Under the pieces are notes generated by a model that saw only the letters and a program-made list of their open reading frames with translations, did no database searches and was not told the DNA's origin. Below are positions 35,495 through 46,551 of a DNA stretch of 64,000 nt, piece after piece. A program made the translations under genes and the position numbers. Where the stretch lies: contig NW_019773903.1 of the NCBI RefSeq assembly GCF_001039355.2, positions 572,123 to 636,122 on the forward strand. Reading direction: 5' to 3'. Each line of letters begins with the position of its first letter. The first letter of the stretch is position 1. The stretch comes from Lingula anatina. Its lineage: Eukaryota > Brachiopoda > Lingulata > Lingulida > Lingulidae.

Positions 35495-36231
35495 TTAGTC
35501 TGTGTAGTGGTTCAGTGGCCCAAAGGTTCATTTGTACTGTTTAAAAAATTTGCAATAACTTTTGAAAAAGAAAGAAATAAGAATAAATAGTGTGTCAGAG
35601 AGAGAATGAGAGAGAGAGAGAGGGACGAGCAATAATGAAAGTAATTATTTCTACAACTCGTCTTTGACATTTGATTAATCCCATCCCTTAACGTAACTGA
35701 TCAGGTTCTTTTAAAGAGGTGTAGTTATTTTTGTCAATCTACCAGCCTACAGGTAGGTGGGATTGATAGAGACACTTTTAAACATGTATAATTAAACCCC
35801 AAAAGTGATCAATATGTATGACACATGTATCCCTAAGCTTGTGCAAATTTGTCACATTATTTTTTTCCTTTCTGAGTCATCAACAGTTGCGCTATTGGGA
35901 TTGTTCAGATATTGGGTTTAGAACTCATAAATGGGCATGAAATGCGTAAAGCTCGTACTAAGTTAATTTGTAACAGAAGAAGGCTGTAGATATTGGGTTA
36001 AAATGGAGGGAATAATTTGTTCCATTGGAGTACAACATAATGATGAATTGAATCTGTTCTCAGATCGTACTTGAAATGAAAAGTTGCGTGCATTTTTATG
36101 TACGTGAGCTTATGAAGTGTGAAATTGCTGATTGGCACTCATCGCAACTTCATTCGTTATGTAACTTAATTGGCTTAAACAAACATTTAGACAGGCAGTC
36201 CTGCCTGTGCCGTCAAATTCAATTATTTTAG

Positions 36232-36259
36232 TTCAGTCATCGTACTGGTAGCTCTGAAG
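36232..36259 (+). CDS. Possible 28-nt coding exon
   Basis: Acceptor CAATTATTTTAG| and donor CTGAAG|GTAAAA. Phase 0 in and 1 out (FSHRTGSSE) would link 34915 to 38136. An alternative frame is also open, so support is weak. Confidence 0.22.
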
Positions 36260-36617
36260 GTAAAACCCAGACAATGACAGAGAAGTGAAGTTCTTGATGA
36301 ATTTGGCTAGAGTAGTGTAGCATTCTCTATCCTTCTAGATTGGGCTTCTGATTTGAAGTACAAGTATGTCTGTAGGGGACGAGTGAAGCTTTGCATGTTT
36401 GACAGAAATGAAATAAGTAATAAATGTAAATCAGTTGTCAAAATCAATTATTAGTGTGGAGCTGATGCTTTTGGCATGTTGAACATATATGCAGTGTTTC
36501 AAAAATATCTGCAAGAGCAATTTAATTAATAATGGTATGTCATTATTTATTTATTGTAGTTGTTATATGTTTGGATAGTTTATTTTCTTGATTTAATCAC
36601 CAGAAACATGAAAGTGA

Positions 36618-36618
<1 letters not shown>

Positions 36619-36653
<35 letters not shown>
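36619..36653. repeat. (TC)n microsatellite
   Basis: About 17 CT units. Confidence 0.95.
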
Positions 36654-36655
<2 letters not shown>

Positions 36656-37252
36656 GTTATAATCATACGAAGTGTATAATAATATTTCCATTATTTTATA
36701 TTTTAAAAACTGAAATCAGTATCCATGACAACAAATTTTAATAACCTCTACAGGCCCCCAGGACCATATACAGTTGATATGAGAGCAGACTGAAGATCTC
36801 TTTTAACTTTTTTTTTTGACAAATTGAATTAGCCATAATGTGTAACAACAGGTGCAACTGAGAACTCAAGGTTCAAACAATTTGTCAACTAACGTTAGTT
36901 TTGCCTGTGCTTTTCCTACAAATGCTTCAATAAATGCTATTTTAAGATTGCTAAAGAAAAATGTTGCGTGATCTTTTTGAATTAAAGATATTAGTCTTGT
37001 CAGTCTTTGTCTTCCTCAGTAAAATTATAGAGTTTGTGCTAAACAATCACTGTTAAAGTAGATTTTCAATTTCACAGCAATGTGAACCAAGTCAAATTTT
37101 GGTTGTTCTTCAATAACAGATGAAATATTTATTGCCCATGGGTTTTTTAGACAAAAATATATCAAGGCGTAAAGCCTTGAAAGTGACTGAGATTCTTCAA
37201 AGTTGATACTATTGCCATGGAGACAGCCGTCCACAAGTGACCACTCTTAGCT

Positions 37253-37600
37253 AAATGAGAAGTTTGCAGCAATATTGCAGCAAATTTGCTGCACACTAAG
37301 GTTTGAGGCAACCAGTTTGCAGTAGTTTGTTGGAAAAAATTCTATTGCTGCTAAATTGCAGCTAATTTGCAGAATATTCTGAAGTTTGCAGCAGGTTTTT
37401 GAGAAAGATTTTATGTTCTAGCAAATTTGGAAGAAATCAGCAGCAAATTTTGCAGCAAATTTTCAAGAACATCTTCAGTTTTCAGTAAGTTAGCAAAAAA
37501 TTACTGATGTGGCAAATTTGCAGAAAATTCACAGCAAATTCGCAGTGAATTTGTAGCAAATATGCGAGAGAGTTTGAAGCAGGCCTGATATTTTGCTAAG
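37253..37600. mobile_element. Family D element, longest copy
   Basis: Starts TTAGCTAAATGAGAAGTTTGC and ends AGGCCTGATATTTTGCTAAG. In between, more than ten variants of GCAGCAAATTTGC alternate with TTCTTGCAAG-like words. Confidence 0.6.
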
Positions 37601-37796
37601 AGCACAGGTAACCTCTGGTGGGAAAAACAAACAAACAAACAAAACTTGCAGAAATCATCCATCACAGACTCTTTTCATTGAAACCATCTAAAGTACTTTT
37701 GTTCCTTGATTTATCAGCCTGGAAAGGTTTTAATGTAAGAATAAAAAAGTTTGAAGTGTCAAATAATTTTGGTGTTAAATCATACTGACGCATGCA

Positions 37797-37964
37797 CAAG
37801 CGAGGATCCAGAGATATTTTCTGACAGTCTTCCAAATTATTATTCTTGATCCATTCTCCATTTTTGACCGTCTTCCGACAGAAAAAATAAGATACCAGCC
37901 ATTGTAAACATTAAAATCTAACCGTCTTCTGGAAGACCCAGAAGACGGCCTATATCCGCCCCTG
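37797..37964 (+). mobile_element. Family C MITE
   Basis: The left end is mutated (CAAGCGAGGATCCAG), the right end is intact (ATATCCGCCCCTG). ATGCA / ATGTA at 37792-37796 and 37965-37969 is an imperfect 5 bp duplication. Confidence 0.7.
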
Positions 37965-38135
37965 ATGTATGACTTGTCAAATTATGCTAAAGACCACATC
38001 ACCTTGCTATAATGAGTCATGTTTTCAAGCAAGTTGGTTCTTTACAATTTGTGTCATGTCAGACTGATGTAGCTTGTTCACACAAGAGATACTTTAAACC
38101 AATTTTCATCAAGGCATTGATAGTCCTGTTTTCAG

Positions 38136-38210
38136 TAAATTTGGTTTTTCCTAACTTGGTACAATCTTTGTCTAAAAAGCAAATTGCACACAAGGGGTAC
38201 TTTAAACCAG
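38136..38210 (+). CDS. Candidate coding exon, repeat-associated
   Basis: The acceptor GATAGTCCTGTTTTCAG| and a near-consensus donor AAACCAG|GTATGT bound 75 nt, phase 1 in and 1 out, reading NLVFPNLVQSLSKKQIAHKG. Phase fits 36259 before and 40200 after. A caution: the last 24 bases (CACACAAGGGGTACTTTAAA and on) occur almost unchanged about 107 bp upstream at 38079-38101, so this may be a tandem repeat rather than an exon. Confidence 0.3.
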
Positions 38211-38751
38211 GTATGTAAATCGCCCTTATCAACAGACCATTAAATGCTGTGTTTCTAAATTGCCGATATAGATGCTTCTCTATTATCTGGCACAATCCAA
38301 CTTGGTTTTTTTAACTCTGCCAAATTGTAGGTGGACTAGAATACAGCAATCACTCTCCCACTTGAAGAAACATTAAATCAGTACCTTGGAGTAGTATCCT
38401 TTGGCTAAAGAAAGGAAAAATGTACGCCAGACTTCACTATTGACGTGAGAAACCCGATTTTTATTTGATCCGATTGAGATGTCTGAGCAGTTTGGTGTAT
38501 AGAGTTAGAGATAGTGGTGCAGTATTAGAGTAGTGGTAATTAAGTCAAGTGAAGATACTCAATCTGGCCTAGTCTGACGTAAGCCTTGAGTATGAAATGA
38601 TCCTAAAGATATGAACTTTTTCTGGGGAAATACAGCATTCTGGGATTTTTAATTCAATTTTAATAGGACCTAAGATGGCGCTAAACACCGAGGTGATTAG
38701 TTGTTTTGCAACGTGATTTAAAAAAAATACAGGCTCATGTCTGATCTTATA

Positions 38752-39302
38752 CCCCGTTCACACTACGCTCAGTTATCCGGTTAAGTTGTGGATAAGGTCA
38801 CAATTCGAATAAATGCAGTGGTGTGAACGCAAGAGGATTTTGAAAATGCGCATTTTCAAAATCCTGCAAGCGAGGTGGATTTCTAAGCGCGATCCGGATA
38901 ACTTACCGGAATCGACACCTGTACAGATCTTACTGCGCATGTGTGCAGATAAGTGCGGGTATCTATGAACGCTGGTTTATTACTTTAGCGATTGCACCAA
39001 ACGTATTTGGCGGTCACCACTCACTACAACAGGAGGAAACAAACTTTTTTTGCCACCTTATACTTCTCAAGAATGCTGGAATGTCTTTTGAGTTGCATTT
39101 GTCGTCACAAATTTTTGTTGATATTTTAAGATTTCATGTGCGGCGCATGCGCGAGTGTTCAAAACAGGAAGTTTAACCTGAAATTTTCAACGTGGGATTC
39201 GGATTCGCTTAGCGAGTGTGAACGCAATACCGAATCGGATTCCTTACGAAAAATCCGAATTATAGAAATGCGCATTTTGGCAACTGTGGTGTGAACGGGG
39301 TA
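38752..39302. mobile_element. Family E-type element, long copy (GTTCACAC ends)
   Basis: The ends CCCCGTTCACACTACG and TGGTGTGAACGGGG are inverted. Internal sub-terminal words GTGTGAACGCAA occur on both sides, and GCGCATTTTCAAAATCC / GGATTTTGAAAATGCGC forms a perfect foldback near 38840-38865. The 77 aa ORF inside is not a transposase I recognise. Confidence 0.65.
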
Positions 39303-40199
39303 ATAGAGAGTCTGACTGACTTGGCCAGTCTATAGGAGTTTTCTTAGATTATAAAAATGGAGTCTGTTGCAGATCAACAAATCTCTAAAAAAATAAACAG
39401 TATAAAACCATGTTGGTTTAATTATATTTTCCATGAAAAACTTCATTTGCTTATATCCTAATACATATTATATATGTTTCACAAAATTTGATAGCTCTCC
39501 ATAACTTTGGTTAAAGTTAGACCCATGTCAGGTCTAAATGTGTCCAGTCTGAACAGGTTGTACTCTCATTGCACTCTAGGGCAAGTTCACACTTATTTGA
39601 CCTCAATCAACTTGACTAATTGTAATGAAGCCATTATCTTAAGTTATCTCTAGTTGATTATGATTAACAGGTTTAACTAATTGAAATTAAGCCATAATAA
39701 TTGTCTCGTTTTGCTTAAAGCTAAAGTGTCTGTATTTGAACTTATCATTGCCTCTCCCCTTGATTTCAATTGGCATTTCAACAGCATTATTGGGATTGAA
39801 TTATTGTAATCAAGTTAATTGATATCATATCGGAACCGTAGTTCTTACATTGATTATTACTTTGAGATGTAAACAGGTTAAAGTAATTGTAATTGAAACA
39901 TTATTTTATTTTTTAAAGTTATCTTTAAATTAGCTGGGTAGCATAGTGCCCTAGTAGATCTTTTGACAGCTCTGGCAACGTCATTGGGATCGTTGGTGAA
40001 TCGGTCTGTTCAGGTCTAGTCTGAATGGTAACTCAGAACTTTATGTGCTATTAGCGAACAGTTTGGCTTAATTAGATTTTGTCTAAAAAAGCTATTAGAA
40101 GCTAAGAGCAAATTAATCTGTATATAAATCAAACGGGGAGCGGGGAGTATCATTTAGATAGACAAGTACTTTATGATATTTATTCTTGCTGTTTTTAAG

Positions 40200-40326
40200 G
40201 ACAACATACCCTGAAGGTTTCAGTATTGATGGCAGACTTCTCACAATATTTTGAGGACTTGTTTTTGCCAGGGGAGAAACAGACAGCTTATATAATTGCA
40301 TTTTTAGGACATGCAATCCCCAGTAG
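40200..40326 (+). CDS. Best candidate coding exon
   Basis: 127 nt between TATTCTTGCTGTTTTTAAG| and CCCAGTAG|GTACTA. Only one frame is open (41 codons, phase 1 in, 2 out); the other two have early stops. The peptide has natural composition and alternating helices: TLKVSVLMADFSQYFEDLF followed by GEKQTAYIIAFLGHAIPS. Codon third positions are mixed, unlike simple repeats. In-phase agrees with 38210 and out-phase with 55304. I do not recognise the family; the helical pattern would suit a repeat-helix (HEAT-like) protein, which is inference only. Confidence 0.6.
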
Positions 40327-41124
40327 GTACTATATGTACATTATTTAAGCAGCATCGTGGGGTGGGATGGGGGGGGGGGTAGAGGGGAAAAATATTCCCA
40401 AGAGAATACGAGTTAGCAGGTGCCCTCTAGCAGACAGCCAGATGAATTCCACAGGGATTTGAATGTCTGATACAATGTATGTGACTAAGGATTTCTCTCT
40501 CTAGTTCAGTCCAATATATACTGCACTGTTTGATGATCAAAATTGATACCAGTGCAGTACACTTAACTCTTAAAAGGAAGAGTGAAATTATGCAATTTAA
40601 AGAATATAAATATTTATATACTGTTTTGTGCTCAAACACGCCCATGCACTTATGGGTGGGTTAATTAGTATGGATAGTGTACAATGTTAGCACTTTCTCC
40701 ATGCCAGATGGTAGGAAAATTGAAGCAAGGTCTGTAATAATTGTGTAAATTCGATCAGTTTCTGCCCACTGCTTTTGCTTTGGGACAGGAGATTAATTTG
40801 AGGCCCTGGTGGCTCAAAGGGCCAAATTTGCTAAAAAAAAAAAAAAAAGAAAAAAAGAAAAAATGGCACAGGGTGTGTGATATTATAATGGAAATTATTA
40901 TGTTGAACAATGAAGTGGAATGTATGTGAAAGACAAAGGTTTTATGTAGAATGCTGTAGTTGAGATCACACTGACTGTCACAGCAGTAATGTAGTGGTAT
41001 GTTTAAACTTGTGACTGAGCTGCCGCTTCACAGTTTGAAATTGTTAATTTGAGCCCATAATATTTTATTTTGATATATGAACCTAGTCTCCATAAAACTT
41101 TCCCATTTGAACTGTGTTTTACTC

Positions 41125-41310
41125 GTCTTATGCATATTGGTAGCAAGTTAGTTCAACCCATCATAAATAGAAACACATCTTTAGCATACTGGTACCAAGT
41201 TAGGTCAGCCCATCATAAATAGAAACACATCTTCAGCATACTGGTACAGTACCAAGCTAATTCAACCCATCATAATTAGAAACACGACTACAACATACTA
41301 GCAAATGTTA
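41125..41310 (+). repeat. ~56 bp tandem repeat, 3 copies
   Basis: Units contain GCATACTGGTACCAAGTTAG, CAACCCATCATAAATAGAAA and CACATCTT. Confidence 0.85.
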
Positions 41311-41678
41311 AATTCACATGTGGTAATATGCCAGAGGGAAATTGTAACTAAAAACTAGAAATAGAACAGAGTTACCTAAGTTACACTTGTTACCACAGGC
41401 AAAACTGCTTGCTTAGATCTTTAACCAGATATTCAGACAGCAAACTTCTGGGATGAAATGAAACACATGCATTTACTGTTGTATGTGTGTTTATTAGCTT
41501 CTTTTTATAGTGGTAGTAATGTATGCTGTACAGTGTATTGTTATATAATAGTAAATACTTATGAAATATTTATGTACTATAACTGATTTCAGTGGATCAT
41601 CTATTTAATTACTGGGGAGCAAAATGAATTATTTAATTAATTTTTTTTTACTTAAACATTTATTGATTTATTTTGCAG

Positions 41679-41756
41679 TAATGAGAAGACACATTGATGG
41701 TTTAGAATCCACTGTTTGTTTGTCTAGAACTGAAAACAGACTACTATAAACAAAAG
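41679..41756 (+). other. Probable non-coding or stop-containing exon
   Basis: Near-ideal splice sites (TTTATTGATTTATTTTGCAG| and ACAAAAG|GTAAGT) bound 78 nt. All three frames contain a stop. The frame that fits phase 1 is open for 23 codons (MRRHIDGLESTVCL and on) and then meets TAA 8 nt before the donor. This could be a UTR exon, a poison exon, or a decoy. Confidence 0.35.
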
Positions 41757-42021
41757 GTAAGTAAATAAACAATTGTTCAATCGAATAGTAGTAGTAGTAA
41801 TAGTACAAGTATGAGCAACAGCTTGTAGCAGTAGCACTTAGTGGTAGCACCTAAATGTAGTACATACTGCTGGTATAAGCAGCAGCAGTAGTGTAAGTAC
41901 ATGTAAACAGTTTCTGACAGTAGCAATAAGGGACCCAGAGCTGCCTTAGAAAGTGAAATAACAGTGCAATCAATCTACTTAATCTGATGAGGAGTTAATA
42001 GAACAGGATGAAGAAGTGTAA

Positions 42022-42175
42022 TCAGTCTAGTTTATATATATATATATATAAAAGATATCCAAAACAGTTCTATTGTATAAAAGTTACCAATTTTTTGCCA
42101 ATTATTGTTTTTAAAGTTACAGTACTAATTTTAGTGTTGTTGTTGTTGTTGTTGTTATTATTATTATTATTATTT
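42022..42175. repeat. (TA)n and (GTT)n(ATT)n microsatellites
   Basis: TA units lie at about 42031-42050 and GTT then ATT units at about 42137-42173. Confidence 0.85.
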
Positions 42176-42233
42176 AAGAGGACCTGAAATGGGCTTCTCA
42201 TAATTTATTTTGGGTCAAAAGGACCATTCAGAA

Positions 42234-42352
42234 TGAGTCAGTTTGACCTAGCTAGGTTGCCTTAACTCCATGAGGAATCTCACTGCAATCAGTTTAACAC
42301 ACCTCAATAAGCAGCAAGGGGGTAATTAACTTTTGTGTGCACTCGGCTTCCA
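42234..42352 (+). mobile_element. Family A MITE fragment
   Basis: CTAGGTTGCCTTAACTCC, CTCACTGCAATCAGTTTAA and AAGGGGGTAATTAACTTTTG match the left half of family A. The right half is missing. Confidence 0.5.
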
Positions 42353-42532
42353 GGATCCAATGCTGAACTGATTCTGAAGGGCCCCAAAAAGACTGACAAT
42401 TTGGTATTTTAAGTTAAGACCAGCTTTAAGTCCTAAATTAAATTTCACGTGAAAGGAATTCTTGAACTTATTTCATGAGGTACACTAGTTGATATCATAT
42501 GGAAGAAACCATCCAAGCATGAGGTATCCACA

Positions 42533-42705
42533 GGAGCAGATCCAGAGATATTTTCTGACAGTCTCCCATTTGTCTTTCTTGATCCATCCTCTATTTTTTT
42601 TTTACCATCTTCTGACAGAAAAAAAATTAGGTGCCTGTCATTGTAAACTTGAAAAATTCTGACCGTCTTTTGGAAGGGCCAGAAGATGGCTTCTGTTCGC
42701 CCCTG
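42533..42705 (+). mobile_element. Family C MITE
   Basis: From CAGGAGCAGATCCAGAG to TCTGTTCGCCCCTG with TCTGACCGTCTTTTGGAAG inside. The overlapping 119 aa minus ORF is an artefact; its resemblance to the ORF at 33170-33664 is explained by the shared element. Confidence 0.7.
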
Positions 42706-43438
42706 AGAAAACAAGGCACAAGGCACCCAATGCAAGAATAAACGAGGTACAAGGTGTATATATTCCACATGTGATATATATATATACCAAACAATGGAGG
42801 TCAAAAAAGAGTGACAGATTGTGACTCATGGTTGCTAATTTGAAAGACATTTTCTTCACTCATGTAAAAAAAAATTGCCCAGTAGTCAGAAATCATTCCA
42901 GTAAGGAATAAACATGTTTTTCTTTGAGTGTGTGGGGTCTGGGATAGGTGTTTTTATTTATGTTTTTCTTTTGGGTATTTATTTGGCCTTCTCATTTGTC
43001 TTGCTGTCTGTGTTTGTTTTTTATCGTTGATTTGGGAAAGGTGGTAAGAAAAAAACACAGAATAAATGTGAGCTATAAATAATATCTTGCTCAAGGTACT
43101 TGTAATACATACTCCTAAGAAAGATGAGACAGAAAAATCTTGTCATAGTGCCAAAGGTTCAGGGATTGCAAACTTAGTGAATTTGTGCCATTTTTTCCAA
43201 CAGAGAGGTGTATAAGTATATAATACCAATCCTATGTGTGTGTGTGTGTGCGTGTGCATGCATTTGTGTGTGTGTATTTATAAACAATTTTATATTTATC
43301 ATAACAATAAAAATAATGCATGAAGTTTGCCATCCGGGTCTTGCACAATTCATGCATATTATATCATGTGAAAATGTGGTTATGATAAACATTAATGGGG
43401 CAATTTGCTCTTTCTTTCATTTGAATATTTTAATATTA

Positions 43439-43632
43439 ATATTATTTTGATATTTCAAAATATTGAATATCTCATTAAATATTGGGTCAAATGACATCCC
43501 TTTCATTCTCACGGGAGAAACTGCGTAACACTTTCAAAATATTGGATATCTCATATTCCAAAATATTGAATATCTCATTAAATATTGGGTCAAATGTAAC
43601 CCCTTTTGTTCTCACGGGAGAGCCTGCATAAC
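43439..43632 (+). repeat. ~105 bp tandem duplication
   Basis: ATATTGAATATCTCATTAAA, TATTGGGTCAAATG and GTTCTCACGGGAGA-like words occur twice. Confidence 0.8.
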
Positions 43633-43860
43633 ACTAGCTTGACATCAAGCAGTGCACAAGTCTTTAGCTTGTCCAAATGATTTAGCAATTTTGAAGCACG
43701 TACAGGCAAATTAGTTTTGTGAGAAGTCGAGTGTTTCAACTGTTCATTGAGTTATTCACAGGTGTTAAGTTTGTCCAACAGAGCTTTCTGTCTCTTCTGA
43801 TAGCTTCCTGTCTCTCCTGAGGCAAGTTGTAGCGTTTTGCAAGATCACACAGTTAACTGG

Positions 43861-44039
43861 TAGGACTGTTTTATCATATCAAGGTCATCGAGTTTACAGG
43901 TAGGACTGTTTTATCATATCAAGGTCATCGAGTTTACAGGTAGGACTGTTTTATCATATCAAGGTCATCGAGTTTACAGGTAGGACTGTTTTATCATGTC
44001 AAGGTCATCGAGTTTACAGGTAGGACTGTTTTATCATAT
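43861..44039 (+). repeat. 40 bp perfect tandem repeat, ~4.5 copies
   Basis: Unit starts TAGGACTGTTTTATCATATC and continues AAGGTCATCGAGTTTACAGG. Copies are identical except one ATATC to ATGTC change, so expansion is recent. Confidence 0.95.
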
Positions 44040-44043
44040 GGGT

Positions 44044-44282
44044 ACCATGAGCAGCAATATTGTTTGAAGGAGTTTGCAAGAAGCATTTGTATTGTTGCTA
44101 GTCTGCCACAGATTTGCAAGAACATATTAAGTTTGCAGTAGGTTTGCAAAATAGATATTTATGTTCTTGCAAATTTGCTGCAGATATGCTGCAAACTCAT
44201 AGTGAATTGACATCAAATTAGTGGCAAATTTGTAGCAAATTTGCAGCAGATTTGCAAGAGAGTTTGCATCAGGCCTGATATC
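44044..44282. mobile_element. Family D element
   Basis: GAGCAGCAATATTGTTTG to CAGGCCTGATATCTTG, flanked on both sides by ATATGGGTACC (44037-44047 region and 44276-44286 region), possibly an 11 bp target duplication or a shared flank. Confidence 0.5.
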
Positions 44283-44287
44283 TTGAT

Positions 44288-44472
44288 ATGGGTACCCTCA
44301 GCAAAATATCAGGCCTGCTGCATTTTCGCAGCAAATTTGCTGCAAGATTGCTGCAAACTGCAATTTTTTCTTGCAAATTTGCAGAAAATGTGCTGCAATA
44401 TGGCTGCATGCAAATTAACAACAAAGTTTTTCTTGCAAACTTGTAGCTGTAAAATTTTCATTTTGCAAAGGG
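44288..44472. mobile_element. Family D element
   Basis: Starts TCAGCAAAATATCAGGCCTG and ends TTTTCATTTTGCAAAGG, with GCAGCAAATTTGCTGCAAG inside. It lies head to tail beside the previous copy. Confidence 0.6.
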
Positions 44473-44729
44473 CAACTTCTTTGAACATGTAGCATCATAA
44501 TTCATATGCTGACACCCCCATAAAATACTACAGATTATTTTACATGGTTTTACTCCTGACCCATCTCGTGTGAGGGCGCAGCCAGCTTCGCCGTTTCCTT
44601 CGCCATTTTATAGTTACTGCTTCTCCTCCTAGACAAGTCGGGCCTGTCCACCCATCTCTTGGATTTAGGTCATACATAATCTCATTTCCTTCCGCGTAAA
44701 TTTTGGGCTTTGTCGGTGCATGGCTCATC

Positions 44730-45700
44730 GCAATGCACTTTTGTCCAAAAATTGCAATTTTAAATGCTAAATATCTCCCAAACTGAAGGAATTGTGAGGA
44801 CAATTTCTACAGATGGCTGACCGAAAGTCACACATGGAGATTTCAAATATGCCCTTGGATTTGGCCTTTATTTCAAGGTCAAACAGGCCAAAATTTTCTA
44901 AAAATGGGAAATTTTTTGCAAAATAATTTTTTATTTGTGTTAGTTTTCAGAAACTACACAGACCTAACCTAAAATTATATGGGCAGTTACACTTATGGTC
45001 ATCTTTCGTCTTCATGAGTTTGGGGTCAATCGGTGCATTTTCACAGGGTAAGCAGCCGTTAGATGCCAAAACTGAAAATTCTCTCTAATTCTAGAACTGT
45101 AAATGCTAGAGACCTCTTGTTTTTGCATTTTGTAGAGCTTGTCAACACTGGAATTAAAGTGGTGTCCATTTTTTTGTTTTCCATAGTTTACGAGTTGCGC
45201 TATATCAAAGAGTATAACATTGCAATATTCAGTGGTGAAAATAAAATGTGAATAACTCCAAAATTAACAGAGATACGCCATTAGTTACTATTGAACTTGA
45301 ATAGGAAGTAGTATATTGGAAATCTAACAGTGACCTTGAAATTGCCTTTAACCTACTTTTTATCATAAACTGAACTTTGCAACTTTTCCTTCCCTTATAT
45401 CTCCAAAACTAGCAGAGATGTGTCCATAGATACTACTGAACTTGGATAGGAAGTCATATATTGACAGTCTTCCTGTGACCTTGAATTTAACCTTTGACCT
45501 ACTTTTTGCCATGAACCCACTTCACAAATTTGGATTAAACCTTTTACTTCTCCCCATGCTTTAGTTATAAATTGTAATTTTCAACAAAAAATTGAGAACT
45601 CTTGTTTACTTCATTTTGTAGAGCTAGACTAAGTCAAGCACAACGTACTGGAGGTGGTGTCCGTTTTTTTTTTGTGTGTGTTTTCCTTACGATTGCGCTT
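44730..45700 (+). repeat. Decayed tandem repeats with GACCTTGAA words
   Basis: Two related units (about 45240-45370 and 45395-45545) share ACTGAACTTGGATAGGAAGT-like and GTGACCTTGAATTTAACC-like text. A second pair (45090-45180 and 45590-45680) shares CTCTTGTTT, CATTTTGTAGAGCT and GTGGTGTCC. No coding signal. Confidence 0.6.
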
Positions 45701-46264
45701 ACTCCAGCTGGTGGTACAATATCCAGAGGCGGTATCACCTCTCTGATCCTCTATTTAAAATGCTGAAGATATCCTGAATTCTATTAGTTTTAATGAAATA
45801 ATGTGTTCCTAAATGCCCTTGCCTTAGAGAGAGAGAGCCATGCAATGAATAAGAAGTATACATGCATGTTGGAGCATGGTGCGACATGGCGAAATCGTGG
45901 GGCACCCAGTAGGTGTTTTCAGCACAGGTTAACAAGAAACAACGAGATTGATATTGGGAGAATTAAGTACACCATTGTACTCTCACTGATACCAATTACG
46001 TTCTCATGAGAATTGAAAGAGCAAAATACATGGTAGCCAAGTAGGATATAATGGGGAACTAAGTGCAGGGATATATACCTATATTAATTATAATGAATAA
46101 CACAATTATTTTCCTGTGATGCTACATCATATGTCTTCATTTATTGAAAAAATCATAAACATATATTTGAACGTGTTTCATGGTTGACTTTATAAATGGG
46201 ACTCGGTATGCCCCAGAGCTCAGAAATTGATTCAAGTTTACTTATGAAAGTCTACACAAAAATA

Positions 46265-46475
46265 AAACATGGATCTGTAAAATGCATTGTNGTTCTATCC
46301 TATATAAAAAAGCACAAAAAATCGTGAATAGTGCAACACAGAAAATTATTTGTAAGATTCCAGATTAATGTTTCTGAAAGAATGATAATCTTTCCCCATT
46401 GAAAAGAGTCACTGCTGTAAGTCATCGTATTTTCTGGTATTGGTTTCATCTTCCTCTGTGCCTTTCATGGTAAGG
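46265..46475 (+). pseudogene. Degenerate LINE reverse-transcriptase tail
   Basis: Frame-shifted translation gives KIVNSATQKIICKIPD and then NDNLSPLKRVTAVSHRIFW. These line up by pattern with the C-terminal RT region of CR1/L2/jockey-type LINEs, where a 'QxxxNxAARxxxxxPxxxHITPxLxxLHWLPVxxRI' arrangement is usual. The frame shifts at the A run near 46318 and there is an in-frame stop between the two blocks, plus an N at 46291. It is a dead fragment; the assignment is by eye. Confidence 0.45.
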
Positions 46476-46525
46476 AGGTTACCCACCATTTAATGTTTAT
46501 AAGTAAATTCACTTTATATACAATT

Positions 46526-46551
46526 ATATATATATATATATATATATATAA
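46526..46551. repeat. (TA)n microsatellite
   Basis: About 12 AT units. Confidence 0.9.
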
